DNA of 23,876 nucleotides from JBHIBD01 sp046758865. Its GTDB lineage: Bacteria > Planctomycetota > Brocadiia > Brocadiales > Bathyanammoxibiaceae. The notes beneath the pieces are model-generated. The model was given only the letters and a program-made list of their open reading frames with translations, was not told the origin of the DNA and searched no databases. A program made the position numbers and the translations under genes. The stretch covers positions 1-23,876 of the forward strand of contig JBHIBD010000030.1 of the NCBI GenBank assembly GCA_046758865.1, written 5' to 3'. Position 1 is the first letter of the stretch. The number at the start of each line of letters is the position of its first letter. Below, piece after piece: positions 14,538 to 21,432 of this stretch.

Positions 14538-14609
14538 TGTCATTCTGAGGGAGTGAAACGACCGAAGAATCTCCAAAATACCAGATTCTTCGCTACGCTC
14601 AGAATGACA
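14538..14609. repeat. Interspersed 'TGTCATTCTGAG' hairpin repeat
   Basis: The arms at 14538-14573 and 14583-14609 are imperfect inverted copies (TGTCATTCTGAG ... CTCAGAATGACA) with a 9-base loop. The first 30 bases are identical to 2888-2917. With the GC-tract repeat, this covers much of the 455-bp gap 14381-14835. The rest holds a CCGCCTGAGGCGG palindrome near 14637 and nothing else I can name. Confidence 0.65.
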
Positions 14610-14835
14610 AATAATGCAACGCTTGTCACCCTGACCCGCCTGAGGCGGACATCGTGCCCCTTCGTGTCACCCTGTCTATACAATCCCAAAATGCCACATC
14701 CATCCCCAGATGGTGGGTGTCGTCAATTGCTGGAGCGCGGGGTTCGCCCAAAGGTGAAATGACCTAGGCACCCCTCTGGCAAACCTCAGCGAAACGTCAA
14801 CCGCAGTACAAGCTCCTTATCTACAAGACCCCTCC

Positions 14836-16305
14836 CTAGAAGTCTATCTCTATAGCCGTCCTCCAGATCTCATTATTTGGAGTGATGTTTCTCAGGTTTT
14901 CTTCTGACCAGGAACCACCCAGTAAGACCTTTGTGTTGGCCCTTAACATGACCGAGAGGTCGAAACTATAGCGGTGGAAGGCGTCTGTGTCCATGACATC
15001 GTAATTGGGGTCTACGTACTCCCAGCGGAAGGCAGGGACCAGCCACGGGAGGGCCACATAGTCCACCTCAGCAGTATAGATGTTTACGTTGAAGGTATCA
15101 CCCTCCTGCGACCCCATAGTGACAGACTGGTCGGTCCTGTCTCTGAAGAACGTAGCACCACCGAAGATGTTGAAGTCATAGAGGAAGAAGTCCATCTCTG
15201 CACCAAAGCGCCAGAAACGGTTGCCTTTGTTCTTAAAACTGCCCTCCAAATCCATCAGGTTGCGAAAGTAGCCCTGTGTGCCTCTATAGACAAAGGCGGA
15301 AATCTTTGGCGTAAATTTCTCGTCTCGCCAGTTCTTGGTAGAGGTGAGGGGCTCTTCTGAAACACCGCCCAACACACCCATGCCGCCCAACTTATAGGAG
15401 AGCCTGACATACCAGTCCTTGGCATTGTTGATATCGAAGGCGTTAGCTGCGCCCTCCCACTCTTCGCCGACCTGGGTCGCTATACTGCCTGGCATGCCGG
15501 ATACGCCCTTGAATGGCCCGAGGGCGCCGCCTACCTCGCCGTTTACCAGGCCTACGGCCCATTCAAAGCCGCCTCTGCCTCCAGGGCCATTCATGGCACC
15601 GAAGAGCTCAATGCCCTTCTGGTTAGGCGAAAAGCCAAAGAAGTTACCAGTCGGGACAACGGGGAATATGTCGGCAAGGTATGGCCTGATCCTCAAGATC
15701 CTGCGGTGATTGGAGAAAGGCACCGCCCTGGGCTCAAACTGGCCAAAGCGTATATTAAGGAAGCCGGGGGTCCAGTCAAAGAACTGGGGTGTATAGATGC
15801 CAAACCACCTGTCAATATTGGTCTTGCTCTCCTCAAAGGCCCCCTCATTCTCAAAGAGTGCCAAGACACCAAACCACGAAAAGCTCTCCCCAAGGGTGCC
15901 GCCAGTAAAGAGCTCTATCTCTCCGATGCCGTTAAATGCGGTCTCACCCTTGTTTATCTGGGTCTTCTTCGTAAACTCGGCATCAAAGCCTATGCCAACG
16001 GGGGGCATGCCAGGAATGTCTGTGGGCCACATAGCATCAAAAGGAAAGAGCCTTTTCCATGGCTCCGCGCCCATTACCACCGGTTCGTCTTTTACGTATA
16101 TCTCGTCCTCAGGTGGAATCCTGTAGCCCCTGGCCCTGAAGGCCCTTCCAAAGGGATTTAGCTTGGGCCAAGCTATCCAATGGCATGTGGTGCATGACGT
16201 CTTGTACTTCCTTGCAAAGGGTGGGACTGCATCGGCACTTCTGGAAAAGAGCGTCACCGGCACAAACATGATGCAGACAAAGACAAGTCTTAAGAACAAC
16301 TTCAT
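14836..16305 (-). CDS. Cyc2-like fused monoheme cytochrome-outer membrane porin
   Basis: 489 residues. I chose the ATG at 16305 because AAAGGAG lies 7 bases upstream and a signal peptide follows immediately (residues 1-26, ending 'SRSADA'); the frame extends further upstream without support. One heme site, CTTCH (residues 38-42), lies in 'PPFARKYKTSCTTCHWIAWP' followed by 'KLNPFGRAFRARGY'. This resembles the N-terminus of Cyc2 iron oxidases. The remaining ~430 residues alternate aromatic and polar residues in strand-sized blocks and end in Phe (AIEIDF), as outer-membrane barrels do. Proteins of this design place a heme in the pore to move electrons across the outer membrane. Iron as substrate is an inference. 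Confidence 0.78.
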   Translation of the reverse strand: MKLFLRLVFVCIMFVPVTLFSRSADAVPPFARKYKTSCTTCHWIAWPKLNPFGRAFRARGYRIPPEDEIYVKDEPVVMGAEPWKRLFPFDAMWPTDIPGMPPVGIGFDAEFTKKTQINKGETAFNGIGEIELFTGGTLGESFSWFGVLALFENEGAFEESKTNIDRWFGIYTPQFFDWTPGFLNIRFGQFEPRAVPFSNHRRILRIRPYLADIFPVVPTGNFFGFSPNQKGIELFGAMNGPGGRGGFEWAVGLVNGEVGGALGPFKGVSGMPGSIATQVGEEWEGAANAFDINNAKDWYVRLSYKLGGMGVLGGVSEEPLTSTKNWRDEKFTPKISAFVYRGTQGYFRNLMDLEGSFKNKGNRFWRFGAEMDFFLYDFNIFGGATFFRDRTDQSVTMGSQEGDTFNVNIYTAEVDYVALPWLVPAFRWEYVDPNYDVMDTDAFHRYSFDLSVMLRANTKVLLGGSWSEENLRNITPNNEIWRTAIEIDF

Positions 16306-16451
16306 AGACAGCTCCTTTCTGGTCTTAAGGGGCCAAAAAAGTTGACTTGGTTGACCTCCCTGTCTATATCTCATTATCTTCTCATTTTTATATCTCTGCA
16401 AAAGTTGCCAGGCGAATCTCATGCCACTGGCAGTTTGCCCTCTAACACCAT

Positions 16452-16615
16452 GAGGCCTCTGAAAAATGCAAATGTAGCTGTCATTGCGAGGAGCGAGAGC
16501 GACGAAGCAATCTCATTAGTGGTTGTAACTAAACAACGCGAGATTGCTTCGCTTCGCTCGCAATGACAGATTGTTGCATTATTTATACGTCCTTTCTTCA
16601 CTCTGCAGAGGTCTC
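16452..16615. mobile_element. TIR element (copy E) with perfect 5-bp target duplication
   Basis: The ends are GAGGCCTCTGAAAAA (16452) and CTGCAGAGGTCTC (to 16615). The flanks ACCAT (16447-16451) and ACCAT (16616-16620) are identical. The 164-bp interior is a long imperfect hairpin: the arm 16479-16514 (TGTCATTGCGAG...GCAATCTC) pairs with 16540-16568 (GAGATTGC...GCAATGACA). No gene is inside. A loose left-end fragment, CTCTGCAAAAGTTGCC, lies nearby at 16394-16409. These fill the gap 16306-16762 between the two-component regulator and the Cyc2-like gene. The remainder shows nothing recognisable. Confidence 0.85.
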
Positions 16616-16762
16616 ACCATGTTAATCATGCCTTTACACAACACAAAAATGTACGATGAATTCCCTCCCCATGAAATAGCAAACTATTGAGAATTCGTCC
16701 TCCTCGAAGTTTGGCTCTTGACTGTTACTGGTGTACCGTGCAACACAAGAAGACGCCTAAAT

Positions 16763-17485
16763 TCAACGCTTATCTTCCATCACATCAACCACTGGCAGTT
16801 TTGCAATACAGAGCCAGAAATTCTCGATATACTTCACTACTTCCATGAATTCATCCAGCTCAACCGGTTTGGTTATGTAGCAGTTTGCTTGGAGGTTGTA
16901 GGCCTTAAGTATGTCCTCTTCGGCCTTTGAGACGGTCAAGACCAGCACCGGGATACGTTTCAGGTCCTCGTTAGCCTTAATCTCTCCCAGCACATCGCGA
17001 CCGTCCTTCCTGGGCATATTCAGGTCAAGTAAGATGATGTCCGGGCGCGGTACCTCGGCGTACTTGCCCTCCTTATGCAGAAAGGACATGGCCTCTACAC
17101 CGTCATTGGCCACACTCAGGTTGTTTGATACCTTGCTCTCCTTGAGGGCCTCCTGCATCAGGCGCACATCGCCGATATTGTCCTCCACCAGTAAAATCTC
17201 AACAGGTCTGTTAGGACCCTGACCGCCGACACGACCCCCTCCTTTCTTCGGATATTGCTTAAACCATGCCCATTCGCCGAATAGTTCCTCTACCGAAATT
17301 CCTACTACTCGTGCTATGTCTTTTTGTACGGAAGGTGTGTACCTATGTCCGTTTAAAACTAAAGATATATCATATTTGCTCCTGCCTGTGGCCGCCGCAA
17401 TCATCTTCTGCGTCCAACCCTCCTCGAAAAGCCTCTTTTTTACCCTAGTTAGCCTCATAATCTGAACGGCCCTGCCGTAACTCAT
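16763..17485 (-). CDS. HTH domain fused to an Rcp1-type response-regulator receiver
   Basis: 240 residues; the start could also be the internal ATG at 17458 (M10). Residues ~10-72 look like a lambda-repressor/Ner-like helix-turn-helix ('EEGWTQKMIAAATGRSKYDI' then 'SLVLNG...KDIARVVGISVEELFG'). A Gly-rich linker (~80-92) leads to a receiver of the Rcp1 family: acidic pair E101-D102, phospho-acceptor D154 in 'ILLDLNMPRKDG', T184 and K206 in 'YITKP'. Rcp1 proteins are normally single-domain, so this DNA-binding fusion at the N-terminus is unusual. The divergent neighbour is a histidine kinase with the matching phytochrome-type H-box, so they are probably cognate. Confidence 0.85.
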   Translation of the reverse strand: MSYGRAVQIMRLTRVKKRLFEEGWTQKMIAAATGRSKYDISLVLNGHRYTPSVQKDIARVVGISVEELFGEWAWFKQYPKKGGGRVGGQGPNRPVEILLVEDNIGDVRLMQEALKESKVSNNLSVANDGVEAMSFLHKEGKYAEVPRPDIILLDLNMPRKDGRDVLGEIKANEDLKRIPVLVLTVSKAEEDILKAYNLQANCYITKPVELDEFMEVVKYIENFWLCIAKLPVVDVMEDKR

Positions 17486-17522
17486 TCCTTAACAAAACTT
17501 TTATTTTGACTACAGTACTGCA

Positions 17523-17653
17523 AACTTGTTTACATTTTATGCGCCGATTACTTTAACTCATCTGTATATTTTGTCAAGAAAAAAATGTAACTCGTGTAAT
17601 AAGCATGACATACAGACACCAGCGGGCCTACAAATCTCAAAAGTAAACAAGTT
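17523..17653. promoter_or_regulatory. 11-bp inverted repeat spanning the divergent promoter region
   Basis: AACTTGTTTAC (17523-17533) and GTAAACAAGTT (17643-17653) are perfect reverse complements. The right copy overlaps the kinase -35 box by two bases, and the left copy is ~38 bases upstream of the regulator start. It is a candidate paired operator for the HTH-receiver protein. An 8-bp palindrome, CAGTACTG, also lies at 17513-17520. Confidence 0.5.
17550..17577 (-). promoter_or_regulatory. Candidate promoter of the HTH-receiver gene
   Basis: On the minus strand: TTGACA (17577-17572), a 16-base spacer, and TAAAGT (17555-17550). The -35 is perfect and the -10 is a 4/6 match. The start would give a leader of ~58 bases. 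Confidence 0.5.
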
Positions 17654-17679
17654 GACAATACAGAGACCAGTGGTATAAT
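17652..17679 (+). promoter_or_regulatory. Consensus promoter of the histidine kinase gene
   Basis: TTGACA (17652-17657), a 16-base spacer, and TATAAT (17674-17679). Both hexamers are perfect. The leader to the ATG at 17873 is ~190 bases, with no riboswitch or terminator fold that I recognise. This and the neighbouring sites are all I see in the 387-bp gap 17486-17872. Confidence 0.8.
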
Positions 17680-17872
17680 TTTCTACGTTGTCCTAGATAT
17701 TCCTTGATTTGGGGAGCTTTGTACTGAAAATAGCTGGCATTAATCATTTGCCTGCCAAGGGAAACCTTACAGATTCCAATCTGCACGCAAACATAGCCTG
17801 ATAACACATAGGAAAAAGTTTTTGAATAAAAAGTCTCTCCCTGGTGATAGGCACTCACGTAGGATATCAAAA

Positions 17873-19717
17873 ATGAACGCATTCCAGTCGGTCAGGGGCA
17901 GATTACTCACGTTCGTTCTTTGCATCTCGCTCATACCCATTGCCATAATCACGACGGTATACTACCTCAACGCCAGGAGTACATTGAAGAAACAGACATT
18001 AAAATGGCTGACGGCGGTTGCAGAGTCAAGGAGGCTTCACATCCTGTCTTTTATGACGGCGGAGGAGAATCGGGCAACGGTCTTCAGCTCCGATAGGTTT
18101 ACAAGAGACAGCCTGGAGATGATAAACCATCGGGGTCCCCGCGCTAAGCTGGCCGTTGAAGAACTCAACAGACACCTCCGGTTGAACAAAAAACCCCTGG
18201 ACAGGAACATTGTTGAGGTATCCGTCATAAACATGGACGGAGTGGTCGTCTCCTCTACTAATGAAGAAGTGATAGGGACGGATGTGTCTCGTGACCCGGA
18301 TTTCACAGAAAGTAGCAGAATGGGCACCCGAGTCAAGCAACCCTTCCATTACCCTCGAGCGGGAGCAGATTGCTTCTCTGTCTTCACCCCTCTGGTCTCT
18401 AAACATATCCATGAACAAATAGGTGTCCTGGTTAACATTGTCAAGCTAGAGGCCTTGAGCGATATCACATGCGAGTGGGCCGGGATGGGAGAGACCGGAG
18501 AGGTTTATCTGGTCAATAGGGACGGGATAATGCTCACTGAGTCGAGGTTTATAGAAGGTACACCCCTCAGGCAGGTAGTGGATACCGAGCCGATTCGCAA
18601 AATTGCCGAGGAGGGGCAAGAAATGACCGACATCTATCCCAACTACAGGGGTGTGCCTGTTATTGGCGCCTCTTTGTATCTTCCCGAATACGGCTGGACG
18701 CTTCTAACAGAGATAGATAAGGCAGAGGCTTTTGCGCCTATAAAGACACTGAGTATTGTTGCACTAATAGTAGGGGTTATTAGCGCCGCCGCGGTTACCA
18801 GTTTGGGGTTTATCCTAGCCATTTCAACCTCAAGGCCTATCATGAAATTGACGGACGCGACGAGGAGATTTGCCGGCGGAGACCTAGAAAGCAGGGTCAA
18901 GATAACCCGCAAGGACGAGATAGGCGAACTAGCAGACAGCTTCAATGAGATGGCCAAGGAACTGCAAAGCCTCACCGGGTCGTTGGAACGGCGTGTAGCC
19001 GAGCGCACAGCGGAGCTGAAGGAAATGATGGCAGATTTGGAACGTTCCAATGCCGAACTGCAGCAGTTTGCGTACGTGGCCTCACATGACCTGCAGGAAC
19101 CACTGCGCATGGTAGCTAGCTACACACAACTTTTGGCACGGCGCTACAAAGGCAAACTTGGTGCCGATGCCGATGAGTTCATCGCCTTTGCTGTAGATGG
19201 GGCGATCAGGATGCAGAGACTTATTAATGACTTGCTGGAGTATTCCCGTGTTGGCATGCGCGGCGAGCCCTTCAAACCAACTGACTGCACGACTCTCTTT
19301 GACCAAGCAGTCACCAATCTGCAGGTAGCTATTGAGGGAAATGGTGCGGTGGTGACTCATGACGCCCTGCCAACCGTGATGGCTGACGCCGTGCAACTCG
19401 GTCAAGTATTCCAGAACTTAATCGAAAATGCCATCAAGTTTCGCGGTAAAGAACAACTGTATATTCACGTCTCGGCCGAGCAAAAGGGAAATGAATGGGT
19501 CTTTTCCGTACGTGATAACGGTATTGGAATAGAGCCTCAGTACTTCTACCAAATCTTCATCATGTTCAGGCGTGCGCACGACAAGACAGACTATCCAGGC
19601 ACAGGCATTGGCCTGACCGTTTGCAGGAAAATTGTGGAGCGCCACGGTGGGCGCATCTGGGTAGAGTCAGAGCCAGGAAAGGGCTCAACATTTTATTTTA
19701 CGATACCCAAAATGTAA
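17873..19717 (+). CDS. Membrane sensor histidine kinase (Cache-HAMP-HisKA-HATPase)
   Basis: 614 residues. I chose the ATG at 17873 (TAGGA upstream); an in-frame TTG lies at 17822. Membrane helix 1 is at ~11-32 and helix 2 at ~292-316, enclosing a ~260-residue extracytoplasmic Cache-type sensor. HAMP is at ~317-366, then a short coiled coil. The H-box 'ASHDLQEPLRMV' has phospho-His 405. The ATPase has the N box ('NLIENAIKF', N515), G1 ('DNGIGI', D548) and G2 ('GTGIGL', ~576). The H-box is of the phytochrome-type group that commonly signals to Rcp1-like regulators, which matches the divergent gene. The ligand is unknown, though Cache domains often bind small organic molecules. Confidence 0.92.
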   Translation: MNAFQSVRGRLLTFVLCISLIPIAIITTVYYLNARSTLKKQTLKWLTAVAESRRLHILSFMTAEENRATVFSSDRFTRDSLEMINHRGPRAKLAVEELNRHLRLNKKPLDRNIVEVSVINMDGVVVSSTNEEVIGTDVSRDPDFTESSRMGTRVKQPFHYPRAGADCFSVFTPLVSKHIHEQIGVLVNIVKLEALSDITCEWAGMGETGEVYLVNRDGIMLTESRFIEGTPLRQVVDTEPIRKIAEEGQEMTDIYPNYRGVPVIGASLYLPEYGWTLLTEIDKAEAFAPIKTLSIVALIVGVISAAAVTSLGFILAISTSRPIMKLTDATRRFAGGDLESRVKITRKDEIGELADSFNEMAKELQSLTGSLERRVAERTAELKEMMADLERSNAELQQFAYVASHDLQEPLRMVASYTQLLARRYKGKLGADADEFIAFAVDGAIRMQRLINDLLEYSRVGMRGEPFKPTDCTTLFDQAVTNLQVAIEGNGAVVTHDALPTVMADAVQLGQVFQNLIENAIKFRGKEQLYIHVSAEQKGNEWVFSVRDNGIGIEPQYFYQIFIMFRRAHDKTDYPGTGIGLTVCRKIVERHGGRIWVESEPGKGSTFYFTIPKM

Positions 19718-19760
19718 ATATATAGAGCTTCAGTTCACTCGGCTTAAGTGCTTGTAAGAT

Positions 19761-19808
19761 TGGTAGCGGCGGCAGGACTCGAACCCCTGACCCGCGGCTT
19801 ATGAGTCC
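19761..19808 (-). pseudogene. 3'-half fragment of a tRNA-Met (CAU)
   Basis: Read on the minus strand, the sequence from the anticodon loop CTCATAA (CAU at 19803-19801) through GCCGCGGGTC, a T-arm with GTTCGAGTC, and the 3' end CGCCGCTACCA is unmistakably tRNA. The 5' half is missing: bases beyond 19808 do not pair with the anticodon stem, form no D-arm, and no 5' acceptor strand (AGCGGCG) appears. The T-stem also has mismatches. It is therefore a non-functional remnant. Integrases recombine into such 3' halves, so it could be an attachment-site scar. It lies in the otherwise empty gap 19718-19943. Confidence 0.7.
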
Positions 19809-19870
19809 TTTTAGAACTGGTTACCACTTTTCCAGTCTGATACCAATATAACATCCCTTTGTATCATATT

Positions 19871-19898
19871 TTGATTATAAGAAAATATATGCTATTAT
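19871..19898 (+). promoter_or_regulatory. Promoter of the methyltransferase gene
   Basis: TTGATT (19871-19876), a 16-base spacer, and TATTAT (19893-19898), 46 bases before the ATG. Confidence 0.6.
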
Positions 19899-19943
19899 TA
19901 AAACTAATACCTATCACCTTGAGAAATACACGTCAGGAAAGCC

Positions 19944-20447
19944 ATGGGCTCTACACGCTTGCGACGTACCTGGATTCCGATTATTCCCATCACGGTGGGT
20001 CTCATCCTGCCCTATCTTGCCACCTATCTAGACGCCTCCCTACCAGAGGTTCCACTTGGCCCCCTGCAGTTAGTGGGGATTCCAGTATTTCTGGGGGGAA
20101 TTGTACTCGCTATAAACAGCGCACGACTTATCTACACCCAGGAACAATGGGATAAAACACCTACCCCCACAGGCACACCACGGCACCTTATAGTATCGGG
20201 CCCGTACCGTTATGTCAGAAATCCTATGCTGCTTGGGATGCTCCTGATAGTCTGCGGAGAGGGATTGTATCTCCGGTCGCCTGGAATTTTCTCTTACCTG
20301 ACCGCGTTCTTTGTCTTCGTCAATTTTGTCATGGTCCCTGGCGAGGAATGCAGGTTAGAGGAGCACTTCGGTGAGCCTTACCTACGATACAAGTCGAAGA
20401 TACGCCGCTGGCTACCCACCACATCACCGTACAAAAATAACAAATAG
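19944..20447 (+). CDS. Isoprenylcysteine carboxyl methyltransferase-like membrane protein
   Basis: 167 residues with AGGAAAG before the ATG. Several membrane helices are followed by the conserved C-terminal block of the ICMT/PEMT superfamily: 'GPYRYVRNPMLLGMLL', then 'EECRLEEHFGEPYLRYKSKI' and RRWLP. This block binds S-adenosylmethionine and the lipid-side acceptor. In bacteria these proteins methylate unknown lipids or small molecules, so the substrate cannot be given. It is a single gene with its own promoter and a downstream hairpin terminator. Confidence 0.85.
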   Translation: MGSTRLRRTWIPIIPITVGLILPYLATYLDASLPEVPLGPLQLVGIPVFLGGIVLAINSARLIYTQEQWDKTPTPTGTPRHLIVSGPYRYVRNPMLLGMLLIVCGEGLYLRSPGIFSYLTAFFVFVNFVMVPGEECRLEEHFGEPYLRYKSKIRRWLPTTSPYKNNK

Positions 20448-20452
20448 GTCAG

Positions 20453-20485
20453 GAACTTATTACCTTGTTCCGGTAAGTTCTTTTT
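20453..20485 (+). terminator. Terminator after the methyltransferase gene
   Basis: GAACTTA..ACC pairs with GGTAAGTTC (20472-20480), with a small bulge, and is followed by TTTTT. It starts six bases after the stop codon. Confidence 0.65.
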
Positions 20486-20545
20486 GGGAAAAATAACCTT
20501 AGCCGCCGCATCCCGCCCATTATAGTACAACCCACCGTAACGCAA

Positions 20546-20574
20546 TTGACATCTGATACGATTGCCACTATTAT
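20546..20574 (+). promoter_or_regulatory. Promoter of ubiX
   Basis: TTGACA (20546-20551), a 17-base spacer, and TATTAT (20569-20574). The leader is about 110 bases. No fold is recognised in it. Confidence 0.7.
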
Positions 20575-20691
20575 TGGATTAAGAAAGCTTACTAAAATTA
20601 ACCAGGTGACAGAGAACCCACTTATACAGTAACGGGGCTGCGCCGCTGCCCAAAAAGACAAGACGGAATGGTCTTTAGGAGGACCCTTAGG

Positions 20692-21321
20692 TTGGAAAAC
20701 AACATTGTAGTAGCTATCACAGGGGCAAGCGGGATGGTATATGCCCGCAGGTTGTTGCAGGTCTTATGTGATAATGGCATACAGGTCCACCTCAGCATCT
20801 CCGAGGCGGCCCTAATTGTTATAGGGCAGGAGCTTGGGCTTGAACTTGATATAGACAACCCCGATATAGACACACTTGTGGGGAGACCAAACTGCCCCAT
20901 ATGGTACTATAAGGTCACACAGCTAGACGCACCTCTGGCCTCTGGAAGCAGTTTTCCTACAGGAGGCATGGTAATAGCGCCCTGCAGCATGAATACCCTA
21001 AGTGCCGTTGCAGGCGGTCTGGCCATAAACCTCATCCATCGTGCGGCCAGTGTCGCCCTGAAGGAGGGACGGAAGCTTGTCGTAGTACCCAGAGAAACAC
21101 CCCTTACTGCGATACACCTTGAAAATATGCTAAGGCTTTCCAGGGTAGGGGCTTGCATACTACCCGCCATGCCTGGTTTTTACCACTATCCCAAGGAGCT
21201 GGGTGATATTGTTGACTTCATAGTTGCAAAGATACTCGATTCCCTCCATATAGAACACAACCTCCTTATACCAAAGGAAAAAGACGTACCGCCTTACCTC
21301 AGACGCACGCCAAGGAAGTAA
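20692..21321 (+). CDS. ubiX: UbiX-type flavin prenyltransferase
   Basis: 209 residues from the TTG at 20692. I prefer this over the ATG at 20668 because a perfect AGGAGG (20677-20682) lies 9 bases before the TTG, and the resulting N-terminus 'MENNIVVAITGASGMVYARR' matches the family's usual start. Motifs are the FMN/phosphate loop TGASG, 'APCSMNTLSAVAGG', 'RKLVVVPRETPL' and 'PAMPGFYHYP'. The enzyme joins dimethylallyl phosphate to FMN, making the prenylated cofactor for UbiD decarboxylases. UbiD itself is not in the window. In a quinone-respiring organism the pair usually serves ubiquinone or menaquinone biosynthesis or aromatic decarboxylation. Confidence 0.93.
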   Translation: MENNIVVAITGASGMVYARRLLQVLCDNGIQVHLSISEAALIVIGQELGLELDIDNPDIDTLVGRPNCPIWYYKVTQLDAPLASGSSFPTGGMVIAPCSMNTLSAVAGGLAINLIHRAASVALKEGRKLVVVPRETPLTAIHLENMLRLSRVGACILPAMPGFYHYPKELGDIVDFIVAKILDSLHIEHNLLIPKEKDVPPYLRRTPRK

Positions 21322-21365
21322 GTACGTAAGGCATCCTATCCCGTCGTGTTATTATGTTTTAGTTC

Positions 21366-21393
21366 TTGCTCAATGTCTTAATTTCATTATAAT
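21366..21393 (+). promoter_or_regulatory. Promoter of sppA
   Basis: TTGCTC (21366-21371), a 16-base spacer, and TATAAT (21388-21393), 40 bases before the ATG. Confidence 0.6.
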
Positions 21394-21432
21394 TATTACC
21401 AAAACTGGTATTCACTCCTCAGGAAATACGAT

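Noticed and set aside
15706..16161. 151-codon plus-strand frame opposite the Cyc2-like gene
   Set aside because: Antisense shadow; the minus-strand frame has a signal peptide, heme motif and ribosome binding site.
1015..16615. CRISPR array made by the recurring GTCATTGCGAG/CATTCTGAG repeats
   Set aside because: Copies are kilobases apart, variable in length and flanked by TIRs or intergenic hairpins; no regular spacers or cas genes.
19761..19860. A complete tRNA gene on the minus strand
   Set aside because: No D-arm, no 5' acceptor strand and no paired anticodon stem could be found upstream of the CAU loop; only the 3' half is credible.
19859..20155. 98-codon frame overlapping the start of the methyltransferase gene
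   Set aside because: Out of frame with the conserved ICMT block and without a ribosome binding site.
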